From: Bacteroidales bacterium
GTDB lineage: Bacteria > Bacteroidota > Bacteroidia > Bacteroidales > UBA4417
DNA length: 64,000 bases
NCBI GenBank assembly: GCA_016707785.1
Contig: JADJGZ010000006.1
Location: 143,234 to 207,233, forward strand
Reading direction: 5' to 3'
The notes beneath the pieces were generated by a model. That model searched no databases. It had not been told where the DNA came from and saw nothing but the letters and a program-made list of their open reading frames with translations. Of the stretch, positions 9,019 to 18,204 are shown piece after piece. The position numbers and the translations under genes are program-made. Each line of letters starts with the position of its first letter. Positions within the stretch are counted from its first letter, which is position 1.

Positions 9019-9873
9019 ATGGAAAAAGTACTTTTAGGAGATAACCAGTTTTTTGCCGTAAGTCATCTCTCAGATGAAAAATCGAGGGCCCAGTCTATCC
9101 GCTTTAAAGATGATAAAGCCATCATTAAGGTAATTGACCAATCAATTGATATTGGCATCCAAACATTTATGTGTACCACTCATGACAGAATTGCCCGTAT
9201 TTGTGATCATATGAGAGCGCAACCCAAGCATTACCAGGACTTTAAGATATACCCCTGCATGCCTTACGCCCACAAATACGCAAATGCTGTAACAGAACTT
9301 GGAATCGTAGGAACGATCAAAGAGTATGTGCCGGGCAATCTTTTTGCCACTTTCGCTAAGGGAGGAATGGCCTATCTGAATAAGGATTTTATTAAACTTA
9401 TGCAGATATTAATAGACGCTGAAATGAAGATGTTCAAGGGTATTGATACTCCGGTCATTTTTATCCAGAATGTTCTTGTTGACCTGATTTTGGGTCTCGG
9501 AATGAATGAAGTATTCTCTGAATATGATCATTATATCAGGAAAAAATATAATGCTGAACCAGGGTATATTACAATGAACCTTCCAGCTCTGTTTGATGTT
9601 TTAGAAAAACAGGGAATTAAAAATCCAATCATTTGTTCATCAATTAATAAAATTGGATTCCGAATGTCAGGTGGAATTGAAATTTATGAAAAATACTTGA
9701 GGGAGAAAGAATTCAGAAGCATCGCAATGCAAGTGTTAGCTGCGGGAGCATTACCTCCAACCCAGGCAATAGAATACCTGGGAGGGCTTCCTAAAATAGA
9801 ATCAGTCTTGTTTGGTGCTTCTTCTATATCACACATTAAAGAAACAAAGGAACTCATAGAAAAATATCTTTAA
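9019..9873 (+). CDS. Unrecognised protein, possibly TIM-barrel / aldo-keto reductase-like
   Basis: The start is placed at the ATG at 9019, one base after the preceding stop; a longer frame from 8995 would only add residues overlapping that gene. The 284-residue product begins MEKVLLGDNQFFAVSHLSDE and ends with GALPPTQAIEYLGGLPKIESVLFGASS, which recalls the last strands of aldo-keto reductase barrels. Alternating beta/alpha segments throughout are consistent with a barrel. No Tyr/Lys catalytic tetrad can be assigned with confidence. Its tight linkage to a Gfo/Idh oxidoreductase suggests a step in making the same unusual sugar. Confidence 0.6.
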   Translation: MEKVLLGDNQFFAVSHLSDEKSRAQSIRFKDDKAIIKVIDQSIDIGIQTFMCTTHDRIARICDHMRAQPKHYQDFKIYPCMPYAHKYANAVTELGIVGTIKEYVPGNLFATFAKGGMAYLNKDFIKLMQILIDAEMKMFKGIDTPVIFIQNVLVDLILGLGMNEVFSEYDHYIRKKYNAEPGYITMNLPALFDVLEKQGIKNPIICSSINKIGFRMSGGIEIYEKYLREKEFRSIAMQVLAAGALPPTQAIEYLGGLPKIESVLFGASSISHIKETKELIEKYL

Positions 9874-9977
9874 TTACAGTCGTTATTATACCTCTAATAG
9901 TAGCAATCAAATAGAGATTAATTATAGGAAGCAGTTTCTATAAATATTGATTAAGTAATACTTAAATTTAATTTCAA

Positions 9978-11858
9978 ATGTGTGGTTTTGTTGGGATTGT
10001 AAATAAAGATGGGACTTCTGCAAATCTGGACTTGCTTACCCGGATGGCAACAACAATTCATCATCGTGGACCTGATGAAGAAGGGTCAATCGTTCTTGGC
10101 CCTGTAGGTTTCTTCCATAAACGCTTATCTATTATTGACCTGTCAACCGGCAGGCAACCAATGGTATTTCTTGATTATACCATCGTTTTCAATGGAGAAA
10201 TCTACAATTATATTGAATTACGAAATGACCTGATAGCAAAAGGGCACAATTTTGTAACTACTTCAGATACCGAAGTAATTCTGCACCTTTACCATGAATA
10301 TGGACAGTCATTTGTAAATGATCTGAATGGTATGTTTGCCTTCATCATTCATGATAAAAGAAATAACTGCTTGTTTATCGCCAGGGACCACTTTGGCATT
10401 AAACCTTTGTACTGGTATCGTGATGATAATAAAATACTATTTGGATCCGAAATAAAAGCAATCCTTGCACATCCTGATGTTACTGCTGCATATGATCTTG
10501 ATAATATGTATGAATACCTCACTTTCCAGTTTGTTATGGGAGAGGAGACTATGTTCCGGAATGTATTCAAAATTAAGCCCGGGCATCAGCTACAGATTGA
10601 CATGACCAATTGGGATTATAAAGAAAAAAAATATTGGGAGCCGAATTTTAAACTAGACCCTTATCATAATGAGGAATACTTCATTGTAGAACTCAGAAAA
10701 ATCCTTGAAGAAACTATTTCCCAACAACTCCGAAGTGATGTACCTGTTGGAACCTATCTTAGCGGGGGGCTGGATTCTTCTCTGGTTACGATTTTAGCCT
10801 CTAAATTTTTAGATAATCAAATAAGCTCATTTAGCGGAGCTTTCCATGAAGGGCCTGAATTTAATGAATTAAAGTATGCCAGAATTGCTGCTGGAGCAGC
10901 TCATGCAAACCTTCATGAGATCTACCCAACTGAGGACGAATTTATTCAATATCTTCCCAAATTAATTTATCACCTTGACGAGCCTGTTGCAGGCCCAGGT
11001 CTTTTCCCTCAGTATATTGTTTCAAAGTATGCTTCTCAGCATGTGAAAGTAATTCTGGGAGGTCAGGGAGGTGATGAAATATTCGGGGGATACGCCCGAT
11101 ACCTTGTTGCATATCTGGAACAAGCGGTTAAAGGTGCAATTTTCGAATCAAATGAGGAGGAAGAACATATTGTGTCACTAAAATCAATCCTTCCCAACCT
11201 GCCTTCCCTGCGTCAATACATCCCAATGATGAAATCATTCTGGAACGATGGCGCATTTGAACCTATGGATCGCAGGTATTTCAATTTGATTAACCGGATG
11301 GGATCTTCAAAGATGTTCTTTAATCCCGAATTCCTTGCACAATCAAATGAAGAAGATATATTCGCAAAGTTCTCAGGATATTTCAACCATTCTGATACAA
11401 AAAGCTATTTCAATAAAATGACTCACTTTGATATGTTCGGAAGCTTGCCAGGTTTATTGCAGGTTGAGGATAGGGTGAGTATGTCAGTCTCTATCGAATC
11501 CAGGGTGCCACTGCTGGATAGAAGAATTGTAGATCTGATTTCCCGTATGCCGGCAGGTATGAAATTTAAAGGAGGGGAAATGAAATACCTGTTGAAAAAG
11601 ACAATCAAAGATTTTATGCCCGAACCCATTTTAAATCGAAAGGACAAAATGGGATTCCCGGTGCCACTTCACATCTGGTCAAAAAATAAAGCTAAAGACT
11701 TTATTCTCGATGTCCTACTCTCCAAAAATGCAAGAGAAAGAAATATTATAAATACCCAATATGTGGAACAGCTTATCAACTCTGAACAACCTTTCAGTAG
11801 GGGTTTGTGGGGCATTCTGTCTTTGGAATTATGGTTCAATCAATTTATCGATAAATAA
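9978..11858 (+). CDS. asnB: Asparagine synthase (glutamine-hydrolysing)-type amidotransferase
   Basis: This 626-residue protein has a class II glutaminase domain starting MCGFVGIV, with the catalytic N-terminal Cys2 and the HHRGPDEEG loop, then a synthetase domain with the ATP pyrophosphatase loop SGGLDSS near residue 262 and the GGQGGDEIFGGY segment. Biochemically it activates a carboxylate with ATP and amidates it. It lies 12 bases upstream of a nucleotide-sugar dehydrogenase that makes uronic acids, so the substrate may be a uronate on the glycan, as in WbpS-type systems, rather than free aspartate. A genuine asparagine-synthesis role cannot be excluded. Confidence 0.92.
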   Translation: MCGFVGIVNKDGTSANLDLLTRMATTIHHRGPDEEGSIVLGPVGFFHKRLSIIDLSTGRQPMVFLDYTIVFNGEIYNYIELRNDLIAKGHNFVTTSDTEVILHLYHEYGQSFVNDLNGMFAFIIHDKRNNCLFIARDHFGIKPLYWYRDDNKILFGSEIKAILAHPDVTAAYDLDNMYEYLTFQFVMGEETMFRNVFKIKPGHQLQIDMTNWDYKEKKYWEPNFKLDPYHNEEYFIVELRKILEETISQQLRSDVPVGTYLSGGLDSSLVTILASKFLDNQISSFSGAFHEGPEFNELKYARIAAGAAHANLHEIYPTEDEFIQYLPKLIYHLDEPVAGPGLFPQYIVSKYASQHVKVILGGQGGDEIFGGYARYLVAYLEQAVKGAIFESNEEEEHIVSLKSILPNLPSLRQYIPMMKSFWNDGAFEPMDRRYFNLINRMGSSKMFFNPEFLAQSNEEDIFAKFSGYFNHSDTKSYFNKMTHFDMFGSLPGLLQVEDRVSMSVSIESRVPLLDRRIVDLISRMPAGMKFKGGEMKYLLKKTIKDFMPEPILNRKDKMGFPVPLHIWSKNKAKDFILDVLLSKNARERNIINTQYVEQLINSEQPFSRGLWGILSLELWFNQFIDK

Positions 11859-11870
11859 CAAATACTCTCT

Positions 11871-13589
11871 ATGGAAAATCAAACATCACCTATCAAATCA
11901 GAAACCTGGAAAATTGAAAAAATTGGGGTAATTGGCCCCGGAATCGTTGGTATGCCTATGGCCAGTATGCTGGCTAAAGCTAGAATTATGATCGGTACCG
12001 ACACTCCCGCCAAAGTACTGGTCGTTCAAAGAGATTCCAGAAATTCGGGTTGGAAAGTGGACGCTATTAATAGTGGAAAATCTGTAATTGGCGGAATTGA
12101 ACCTGATTTGGATGATATAACAAGGGAAGCAGTTCAGGCAGGTTTACTCTCTGCTACTTCTGATTTTTCCAATCTTTCAGATGCCGATGTGATTCTTGTT
12201 TCAGTTCAGACTGATAAAAAAGGATTCGAACCAGATTATGGACCTTTATTCGGAGCCCTTGACAAATTAGGAGAAGCCTTAAGCAAAAAACCTGCCGGAA
12301 AAGTTCCTATGGTTGTCTTTGAGTCAACATTAGCTCCAACCACAATGGATACTCTAATAAGAACTCATTTTCAAAAATATGGCCTGCAGGAAGGTAAGGA
12401 TATTCTCCTTGGAAATAGTCCTAACAGGGTAATGCCCGGTCGACTTGTTGAACGTATCCGTGAATCAGATAAACTGGCTGGTGGTTTACACCCCGAAACA
12501 CCTAAACTTATCGCCAGGTTATATAAACATATCGTTACCAATGGGGAAGTTTTCCAGACGAACAGTCTTACTGCCGAGATTGTTAAAACCCTTGAAAATG
12601 CCTACAGGGACGTAAGGATCGCCTTCTCTACTGAAATAGTAAGGTACTGTGATCAAAATAATATCGACTTTTACAAAGTTCGGGATCAGGTTAATGCAAG
12701 TATGGCTCAATCAGATAATGCAACTGCCGATCCTAATGCAGTCCCCAGTGGAGGAATTCTTATTCCAATGCTTGGAGTGGGTGGTCATTGCCTGCCAAAA
12801 GATGGAATTTTATTATGGTGGAGAAATATCGAAACCGGAACAGATACTAGTAATAGCCTGATCCTGAACTCAAGGTTGATTAATGATGATTCACCATCTT
12901 TCACGTTCAAACAAGCGGAAAAGAAATTCGGTAGTATGAAGGGTAAGCGGATTGCTTTACTTGGAGTAGCTTACAGGTTTAATTCAGAAGATACCAGGAA
13001 TTCTCCTACGCTTACTTTGGCAAACTATCTGCGAGACAATGATTATGATTACATTATGCACGATCCATATGTAAAAGATGATGACCAGAACCTCGAAAAA
13101 TATGACCAGTTCGGCCATTATACCAGAGATTTATCGGAAGCATTGAAAAGTGCTGACTATATTATCCTTTGTAATTCTCATAAGGAATACATGGATAAAA
13201 TTGATGAGATAGTCTCTGAACCACAATCTCTTAAAGGAGTTGTTGACGCATGTAACATTTATAGAGCTGAGTATTTTGAAAAAGCTGGAATCCCATATAC
13301 TGGTATTGGAAGAGGAACAGAAAATCCGTCTGCTGAATTTGTTGGATTCGTGCACGATAGCTTTAGAGTAATGGAAAAAGGCTTGGCTAAAGAACTAACA
13401 AATCTAATAGCCTTCTATAACAAAAATTACGCTTTTGATGACTATAATAAAGTAGCCTTCGCCGATGTTCAACGATTGGCTAAGACTTGCTCCACTGGTT
13501 GTGAAATTGCAGATGCAGATCCAATTCACTCTGTTCCTGATTTCAACGGTTTTACTCCGAAGCTATCAGAGATAGCAGAGAATATTTAG
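11871..13589 (+). CDS. UDP-glucose/GDP-mannose dehydrogenase family protein with C-terminal extension
   Basis: The 572-residue protein has an N-terminal NAD-binding segment (IGVIGPGIVGMPMASML), a central dimerisation domain with LTAEIVKTLENAYRDVRIAF, the catalytic Cys in GVGGHCLPKDG at about residue 305, and a C-terminal UDP-binding domain with ALLGVAYRFNSEDTRNSP. It should oxidise the C6 hydroxyl of a nucleotide sugar to a carboxylate with NAD+. It is longer than the usual 420-450 residues because about 90 residues follow the UDP-binding domain, including a small Cys-containing patch (AKTCSTGCEIADAD). It is the last gene before a strong hairpin. Confidence 0.88.
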   Translation: MENQTSPIKSETWKIEKIGVIGPGIVGMPMASMLAKARIMIGTDTPAKVLVVQRDSRNSGWKVDAINSGKSVIGGIEPDLDDITREAVQAGLLSATSDFSNLSDADVILVSVQTDKKGFEPDYGPLFGALDKLGEALSKKPAGKVPMVVFESTLAPTTMDTLIRTHFQKYGLQEGKDILLGNSPNRVMPGRLVERIRESDKLAGGLHPETPKLIARLYKHIVTNGEVFQTNSLTAEIVKTLENAYRDVRIAFSTEIVRYCDQNNIDFYKVRDQVNASMAQSDNATADPNAVPSGGILIPMLGVGGHCLPKDGILLWWRNIETGTDTSNSLILNSRLINDDSPSFTFKQAEKKFGSMKGKRIALLGVAYRFNSEDTRNSPTLTLANYLRDNDYDYIMHDPYVKDDDQNLEKYDQFGHYTRDLSEALKSADYIILCNSHKEYMDKIDEIVSEPQSLKGVVDACNIYRAEYFEKAGIPYTGIGRGTENPSAEFVGFVHDSFRVMEKGLAKELTNLIAFYNKNYAFDDYNKVAFADVQRLAKTCSTGCEIADADPIHSVPDFNGFTPKLSEIAENI

Positions 13590-13658
13590 GTTTTTTTGAA
13601 TATAGCTTGTTTAGATTGCTAATTCACAAGAATCTATAATTCACATTACTTCTAATGA

Positions 13659-13690
13659 AGCTACCCTGAAAACAAATCTTCAGGGTAGCT
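13659..13690 (+). terminator. Hairpin after the nucleotide-sugar dehydrogenase
   Basis: A perfect 12-bp inverted repeat (AGCTACCCTGAA and its complement) is separated by 8 bases. No T-run follows, so it may be a weak terminator, an RNA-processing or stability element, or a transcription-attenuating structure between two parts of the cluster. Confidence 0.55.
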
Positions 13691-13714
13691 GTTTCAAGCT
13701 TGAATGAAAATTAT

Positions 13715-15046
13715 ATGCAGGATAAATTAGCGGAAGAAGTGTCCAGCTCTCGCACCTATGGAATAATTGGAGGTGGTATTCTTGGAATGACATTGGCCCT
13801 CCGGTTGAGCCAGAAGGGTCATAAAGTTACTATCCTTGAAGCAGCGAATAAAGCTGGAGGACTTACCAGTTCATGGGATATGAATGGAGTTATCTGGGAT
13901 AAATACTATCATGTAATCCTGATGTCAGATCTTCACACCCGGAAAATTTTATCAGAAATTGGTTTGGATGATGAGTTTAAGTGGGTGGAAACCAGAACAG
14001 GATTCTTTTCTGACATGAAACTACATTCAATGTCAAACCTGATAGAATTTTTCAAATTCCCACCTCTCAACCTGATTGATAAATTTCGCTTGGGTATCAC
14101 CATTTTTGTGGCATCTAAAATTACTGACTGGCAAAGATTGGAGGAAATTCCTGTTCAGCAATGGTTATCCCGCTGGTCAGGAAGAAGAGTATTTGAAAAA
14201 ATTTGGCTACCGCTTTTAAAAGCAAAGTTGGGCGACAATTACAAAAATACATCAGCAGCATTTATCTGGTCAACAATTCAGCGAATGTACGCTGCCCGTA
14301 AGAGTGGTCTGAAAAAAGAAATGTTTGGCTATATTAAGGGCGGTTACGAAAGAATCAATACTAAATTTGCACAGCATCTTATCGATTCAGGTGTGACCTT
14401 TCATTTGAACACCGAGGTAAAAACCGTTGAGCATAATCAATATCAGGGCATCAATGTCACTACTTCAGCTGGTGAAACCCTTGTATTTGATAAAGTTATT
14501 TCTACTCTTACATCAAAACCTTCTGTAAATATTGCACCATCTCTTACTGAAAAAGAAAAGACTGATCATGGAAGTATTAAATACCTCGGAGTGATCTGTC
14601 CTTCATTAATGCTAAAAAAGTCAATTTCTCCATATTATGTGACAAATATTACGGATCCATGGCCTCCATTTACGGGTATTATTGAGATGACCGCATTGAT
14701 TGATAAACAGGAAGTTAAAGGGAATAATCTGGTGTATCTTCCTAAATATGTTGAAGTGGATGACCCATTATTTAATCTTACAGATGAAGAATTGAAAGAA
14801 TCATTTTATGGCGCTTTAAGAAAGATGTACCCTGATTTGTCGGAGGAAGACCTTGTGTTTTGGGGTGTGTCCAAAGCCCGAATTGTATTTGCACTGCCGA
14901 CAATAGGCTATTCAAAAAAACTTCCGGGAATTCATACTTCAATAACTAATTACCATATAATCAATTCATCACAAATTATAAATGGTACATTGAATGTTAA
15001 TGAGACAATTTTTGTAGCAGAATCAAAATTGAAAGAAGTATTATAA
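13715..15046 (+). CDS. NAD(P)/FAD-dependent amine-oxidase-like oxidoreductase
   Basis: The frame is open from a TTG at 13700, but the ATG at 13715 is a more usual start; the upstream hairpin ends at 13690. The protein has the dinucleotide-binding motif GIIGGGILGMTLALRLSQKGHKVTILE, then NKAGGLTSSW, which is typical of the flavin amine oxidase/protoporphyrinogen oxidase fold. Homologues are frequent in polysaccharide and lipid-sugar loci, often beside deacetylase and GT2/GT-C genes, as here. The reaction is unknown; it may oxidise a sugar or polyprenyl-linked intermediate. Confidence 0.82.
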   Translation: MQDKLAEEVSSSRTYGIIGGGILGMTLALRLSQKGHKVTILEAANKAGGLTSSWDMNGVIWDKYYHVILMSDLHTRKILSEIGLDDEFKWVETRTGFFSDMKLHSMSNLIEFFKFPPLNLIDKFRLGITIFVASKITDWQRLEEIPVQQWLSRWSGRRVFEKIWLPLLKAKLGDNYKNTSAAFIWSTIQRMYAARKSGLKKEMFGYIKGGYERINTKFAQHLIDSGVTFHLNTEVKTVEHNQYQGINVTTSAGETLVFDKVISTLTSKPSVNIAPSLTEKEKTDHGSIKYLGVICPSLMLKKSISPYYVTNITDPWPPFTGIIEMTALIDKQEVKGNNLVYLPKYVEVDDPLFNLTDEELKESFYGALRKMYPDLSEEDLVFWGVSKARIVFALPTIGYSKKLPGIHTSITNYHIINSSQIINGTLNVNETIFVAESKLKEVL

Positions 15047-15051
15047 ACTAT

Positions 15052-15984
15052 ATGAATATGAATAAACCATTAGCCAGTATCTCGCTTGACCTCGATAATC
15101 AATGGTCATATATGAAAATACATGGCGATGAGGGCTGGGATTCCTATCCTTCATATTTTCAAATTTTTGTTCCACATATCCTGGATGTCCTGGATGAATT
15201 GAATTTGAAAATTACTTTCTTCATTGTAGGAAAGGATACGGAAAATGAAAATAATGTAAAGTACATCAAGATGATCACTGATCGGGGCCATGAGTTGGGA
15301 AATCATTCCTATCATCATGAATCCTGGTTGCAAACATATTCCTATGAAAAAATAGAGAAAGAGATCATCATGGCTGAGGAAGCAATTTATGCCGCCACTG
15401 GCCATAAAACAATTGGATTCAGAGGTCCTGGATTTAGTTGGAGTTTTGACCTTCTGGAAGTAATCTGTAAGAGAGGCTATTTGTATGACGCTTCTACTTT
15501 ACCAACATGGTTGGGTCCTCTGGCAAGGATGTACTATTTTTCAAAATCAGACCTGCCTGCTGAGGAACGGAAAGCAAGGAAAGAACTATTTGGGAAGTTT
15601 AGTGATGGCCTTCGACCGAATAAACCCTATTTCCATAAACTAAAGGAAGGTAGAAAAATTCTGGAGATTCCGGTTACAACAATTCCTGTTCTACGAATAC
15701 CTTTCCATTTAAGCTACTTGGTTTATCTGAACGGAATGTCTCCTCTTTTAATGAAAATATATCTATTCTTAGCTATCGCTTTATGCAAGTTAACTGGTAC
15801 CAGACCAAGTTACCTCTTGCATCCGCTTGATTTAATCGGGGGCGATAAAGTTAAAGAATTAGCTTTTTTCCCGGGAATGAACCTGGCAAGTGATACTAAA
15901 GTCTCTGTTTTTAAGTATGCAATAAAGCAATTACAAAAACATTTTAATCTTGTAAATATGTCGGAATTCTCAAAATCCATCTAA
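15052..15984 (+). CDS. Polysaccharide deacetylase family protein
   Basis: This 310-residue protein carries the NodB-type features: the metal/catalytic Asp of SISLDLDNQW near residue 12, the ITFFIVGKDTE strand, GHELGNHSYHHESW (the H-x3-H metal-binding pair), and the substrate-binding block TIGFRGPGFSW. It should remove N- or O-acetyl groups from a sugar; no signal peptide is evident, so it may act on a cytoplasmic lipid-linked precursor. It follows the FAD oxidoreductase by 5 bases. A second in-frame ATG at 15058 is an alternative start. Confidence 0.9.
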   Translation: MNMNKPLASISLDLDNQWSYMKIHGDEGWDSYPSYFQIFVPHILDVLDELNLKITFFIVGKDTENENNVKYIKMITDRGHELGNHSYHHESWLQTYSYEKIEKEIIMAEEAIYAATGHKTIGFRGPGFSWSFDLLEVICKRGYLYDASTLPTWLGPLARMYYFSKSDLPAEERKARKELFGKFSDGLRPNKPYFHKLKEGRKILEIPVTTIPVLRIPFHLSYLVYLNGMSPLLMKIYLFLAIALCKLTGTRPSYLLHPLDLIGGDKVKELAFFPGMNLASDTKVSVFKYAIKQLQKHFNLVNMSEFSKSI

Positions 15985-16012
15985 TATGCACTCACCTTAA
16001 TAACGCCATAAA

Positions 16013-16876
16013 ATGACCCAGCACTGTGAATCAAATTTAAATTGTACGGAGAATAAAGCATTCCTGTTCGAAAAGAACGGAATTCCAATCATGGAGTGCA
16101 AAAGTTGTCATCATAGGTTTGCTGATATGCATAACTTTGATAATCACATTGATGAAGTTTATTCTGACGAGTACTTTTTTGAAGGGAAGGCGGGTTATCC
16201 AAATTATCTGGAGGAAAAAGATTTGCTGATAAAGGCTGGGGAAAGATATGCGAAAATAGTCCAACGTTATATGCCAACTGGTGAACTGTTAGATGTTGGG
16301 AGTGCTGCTGGATTTATCATGAAAGGATTCAAAAACTTTGGCTGGAAATGCGAGGGGGTCGAGCCAAATAATACAATGGCTAAATATGGAAGAGATAACT
16401 TTAACTTCAATGTCTCCACATCCAGCCTGGAAGATTATATAACAGAAAAGAAGTATGACCTGATCACAATGATTCAGGTTATAGGCCATTTTTATGATCT
16501 TCACAAAGCAATCAATAACGTTGAAGCACTTCTTAAACCCAATGGCTTTCTCCTAATTGAATCATGGAATGTAAAAAGCTTGATAGCCAGGTTCTTAGGT
16601 AAGAAATGGCATGAGTACAGCCCTCCAAGTGTGTTGCACTGGTTTTCAGATGACAGTCTCCGGTATATCCTAGAAAATCATGGATTTAAATTAGTAGCTA
16701 AAGGGCACCCGATAAAAAAAATCAATGTAAAACATGCTTTTTCATTGCTAGATGAAAAATTACCAAAGTTTGTTTTTAAAAAACAAGTTTTCTCATGGTC
16801 AATTGCAGTGGCAGGAAACTTTTCTGTTATCTACCCTCTCCACGATCTTAAATGGTATATATTTAAAAAAATCTGA
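16013..16876 (+). CDS. Class I SAM-dependent methyltransferase
   Basis: This 287-residue protein begins with a Cys-containing region (residues about 5-35, including KSCHHRF) that resembles the zinc-ribbon leader of many polysaccharide-cluster methyltransferases. The SAM-binding motif I is GELLDVGSAAGFIMKGF, followed by motif II-type VEPN and the motif IV region YDLITMIQVIGHF. It would methylate a sugar or acceptor. It lies 28 bases after the deacetylase in the same direction. Substrate unknown. Confidence 0.85.
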   Translation: MTQHCESNLNCTENKAFLFEKNGIPIMECKSCHHRFADMHNFDNHIDEVYSDEYFFEGKAGYPNYLEEKDLLIKAGERYAKIVQRYMPTGELLDVGSAAGFIMKGFKNFGWKCEGVEPNNTMAKYGRDNFNFNVSTSSLEDYITEKKYDLITMIQVIGHFYDLHKAINNVEALLKPNGFLLIESWNVKSLIARFLGKKWHEYSPPSVLHWFSDDSLRYILENHGFKLVAKGHPIKKINVKHAFSLLDEKLPKFVFKKQVFSWSIAVAGNFSVIYPLHDLKWYIFKKI

Positions 16877-16941
16877 ATTAGTGATATTTGCAGTATACAG
16901 CAAACTTCCACTTATAATATTCTTGTTTAAAACTTTTAACT

Positions 16942-17979
16942 ATGGAGTCGAATAATAAGACATCAATCAGTATTGTCCTTCCTTGTTATAACGAAGAAGC
17001 AATTCTGAAGGCAAATCTTGACAAAGTTATCAGCTACCTGGAAACAAAAAATGATAAGTATAATTGGGAGATTGTTATCATTAATGATGGTAGTAAAGAT
17101 AAAACCGGACAAATAGCTAATGAATATGAGCAAAAGGAATCCCGTTTAAGAGTCATCCACCACCCAACAAATCTTAACCTGGGTAATGCTCTTAAAACTG
17201 GATTTTGTAATGCAAGGGGTGACATTATTGTAGTGTTGGATATTGATTTAAGCTATGATGTAGACCATATTGAGCGTCTTGTTGATAAGATGACAGAAAC
17301 AAAGGCTGATATTGTTGTAGCTTCACCATATATGAAAGGTGGACAGGTAACGGCTGTTCCTTTTTCAAGAAGAATAATGAGTAAATGGGTAAACAAGTTC
17401 ATGAAATTTGCTGCTCAGGAGAAGTACCACACTTTTACAGGTATGGTAAGAGCATATAGGAAGGAATTTATACTTTATGTAAACCTGAAAACCAGGGATT
17501 ATGAAATAAATCCTGAAATCATGTATAAGGCTATGATTTTACGAGCTAAAATCATTGAAATTCCGGCACACCTGGATTGGACTGAACAAAACAAATTTGC
17601 TGAAAAAAGGACCTCAAGTATGAGAGTAATCAGGGGATTTTTCTCTGGATTGATGTCGGCATTTATTTTCAGACCATACATTTTCTTCCTCATTATCGGT
17701 GCATTTTTAATGGCTCTCTCAATGTATGAGTTGATTTGGCTTCTATATGATACTATTTCTGCACTACCGGATCTTTATGCTCATCCTCAGTTAATTGAAG
17801 ACCCATTCTCCACAAGTCTTGCACTTCAGTTTAAGAAAAACCCTCATACTTTTCTTGTAGGAGGTGTCACTTTCCTCGCTGCTATCCAATTCTTGAGCCT
17901 CGGCTTCCTTTCTCTTCAAAGTAAACGATACTTTGAAGAAATGTTCCATCTCGGAACCTCATTAAAAGCAAGAAAATAA
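16942..17979 (+). CDS. Glycosyltransferase family 2 with C-terminal membrane segments (polyprenyl-phosphate sugar synthase-like)
   Basis: The 345-residue protein has a GT2 domain beginning SISIVLPCYNEEAIL, with IINDGSKDKT and VLDIDLSYDVDHIE as donor and metal sites. Two hydrophobic segments follow: about residues 236-275 (FIFRPYIFFLIIGAFLMALS) and near 315-330 (FLVGGVTFLAAIQFLSLG). This layout matches DPM1/GtrB-like enzymes that load a sugar onto polyprenyl phosphate. It precedes a GT-C type membrane transferase at 18205, which would be a natural user of such a lipid-linked sugar. Confidence 0.88.
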   Translation: MESNNKTSISIVLPCYNEEAILKANLDKVISYLETKNDKYNWEIVIINDGSKDKTGQIANEYEQKESRLRVIHHPTNLNLGNALKTGFCNARGDIIVVLDIDLSYDVDHIERLVDKMTETKADIVVASPYMKGGQVTAVPFSRRIMSKWVNKFMKFAAQEKYHTFTGMVRAYRKEFILYVNLKTRDYEINPEIMYKAMILRAKIIEIPAHLDWTEQNKFAEKRTSSMRVIRGFFSGLMSAFIFRPYIFFLIIGAFLMALSMYELIWLLYDTISALPDLYAHPQLIEDPFSTSLALQFKKNPHTFLVGGVTFLAAIQFLSLGFLSLQSKRYFEEMFHLGTSLKARK

Positions 17980-18204
17980 TAAACCTAGACCATCTTTCTT
18001 ATAATGTGATAGGATTACTGTTTCGAATTGTAAATTCTCTTTGCAACAGCGTCATTAACTTCTTGTTTGACAATTACTTTTTCATTCTGAATAATAGGAA
18101 TATTTCTTTCTGATTTAAAGAATTATTAATTCCCATAATGCATAGTGTGATGAGTGTAGAATAATACTATACTCCAATAATAGTGATATTAAAAACTATC
18201 TAAG

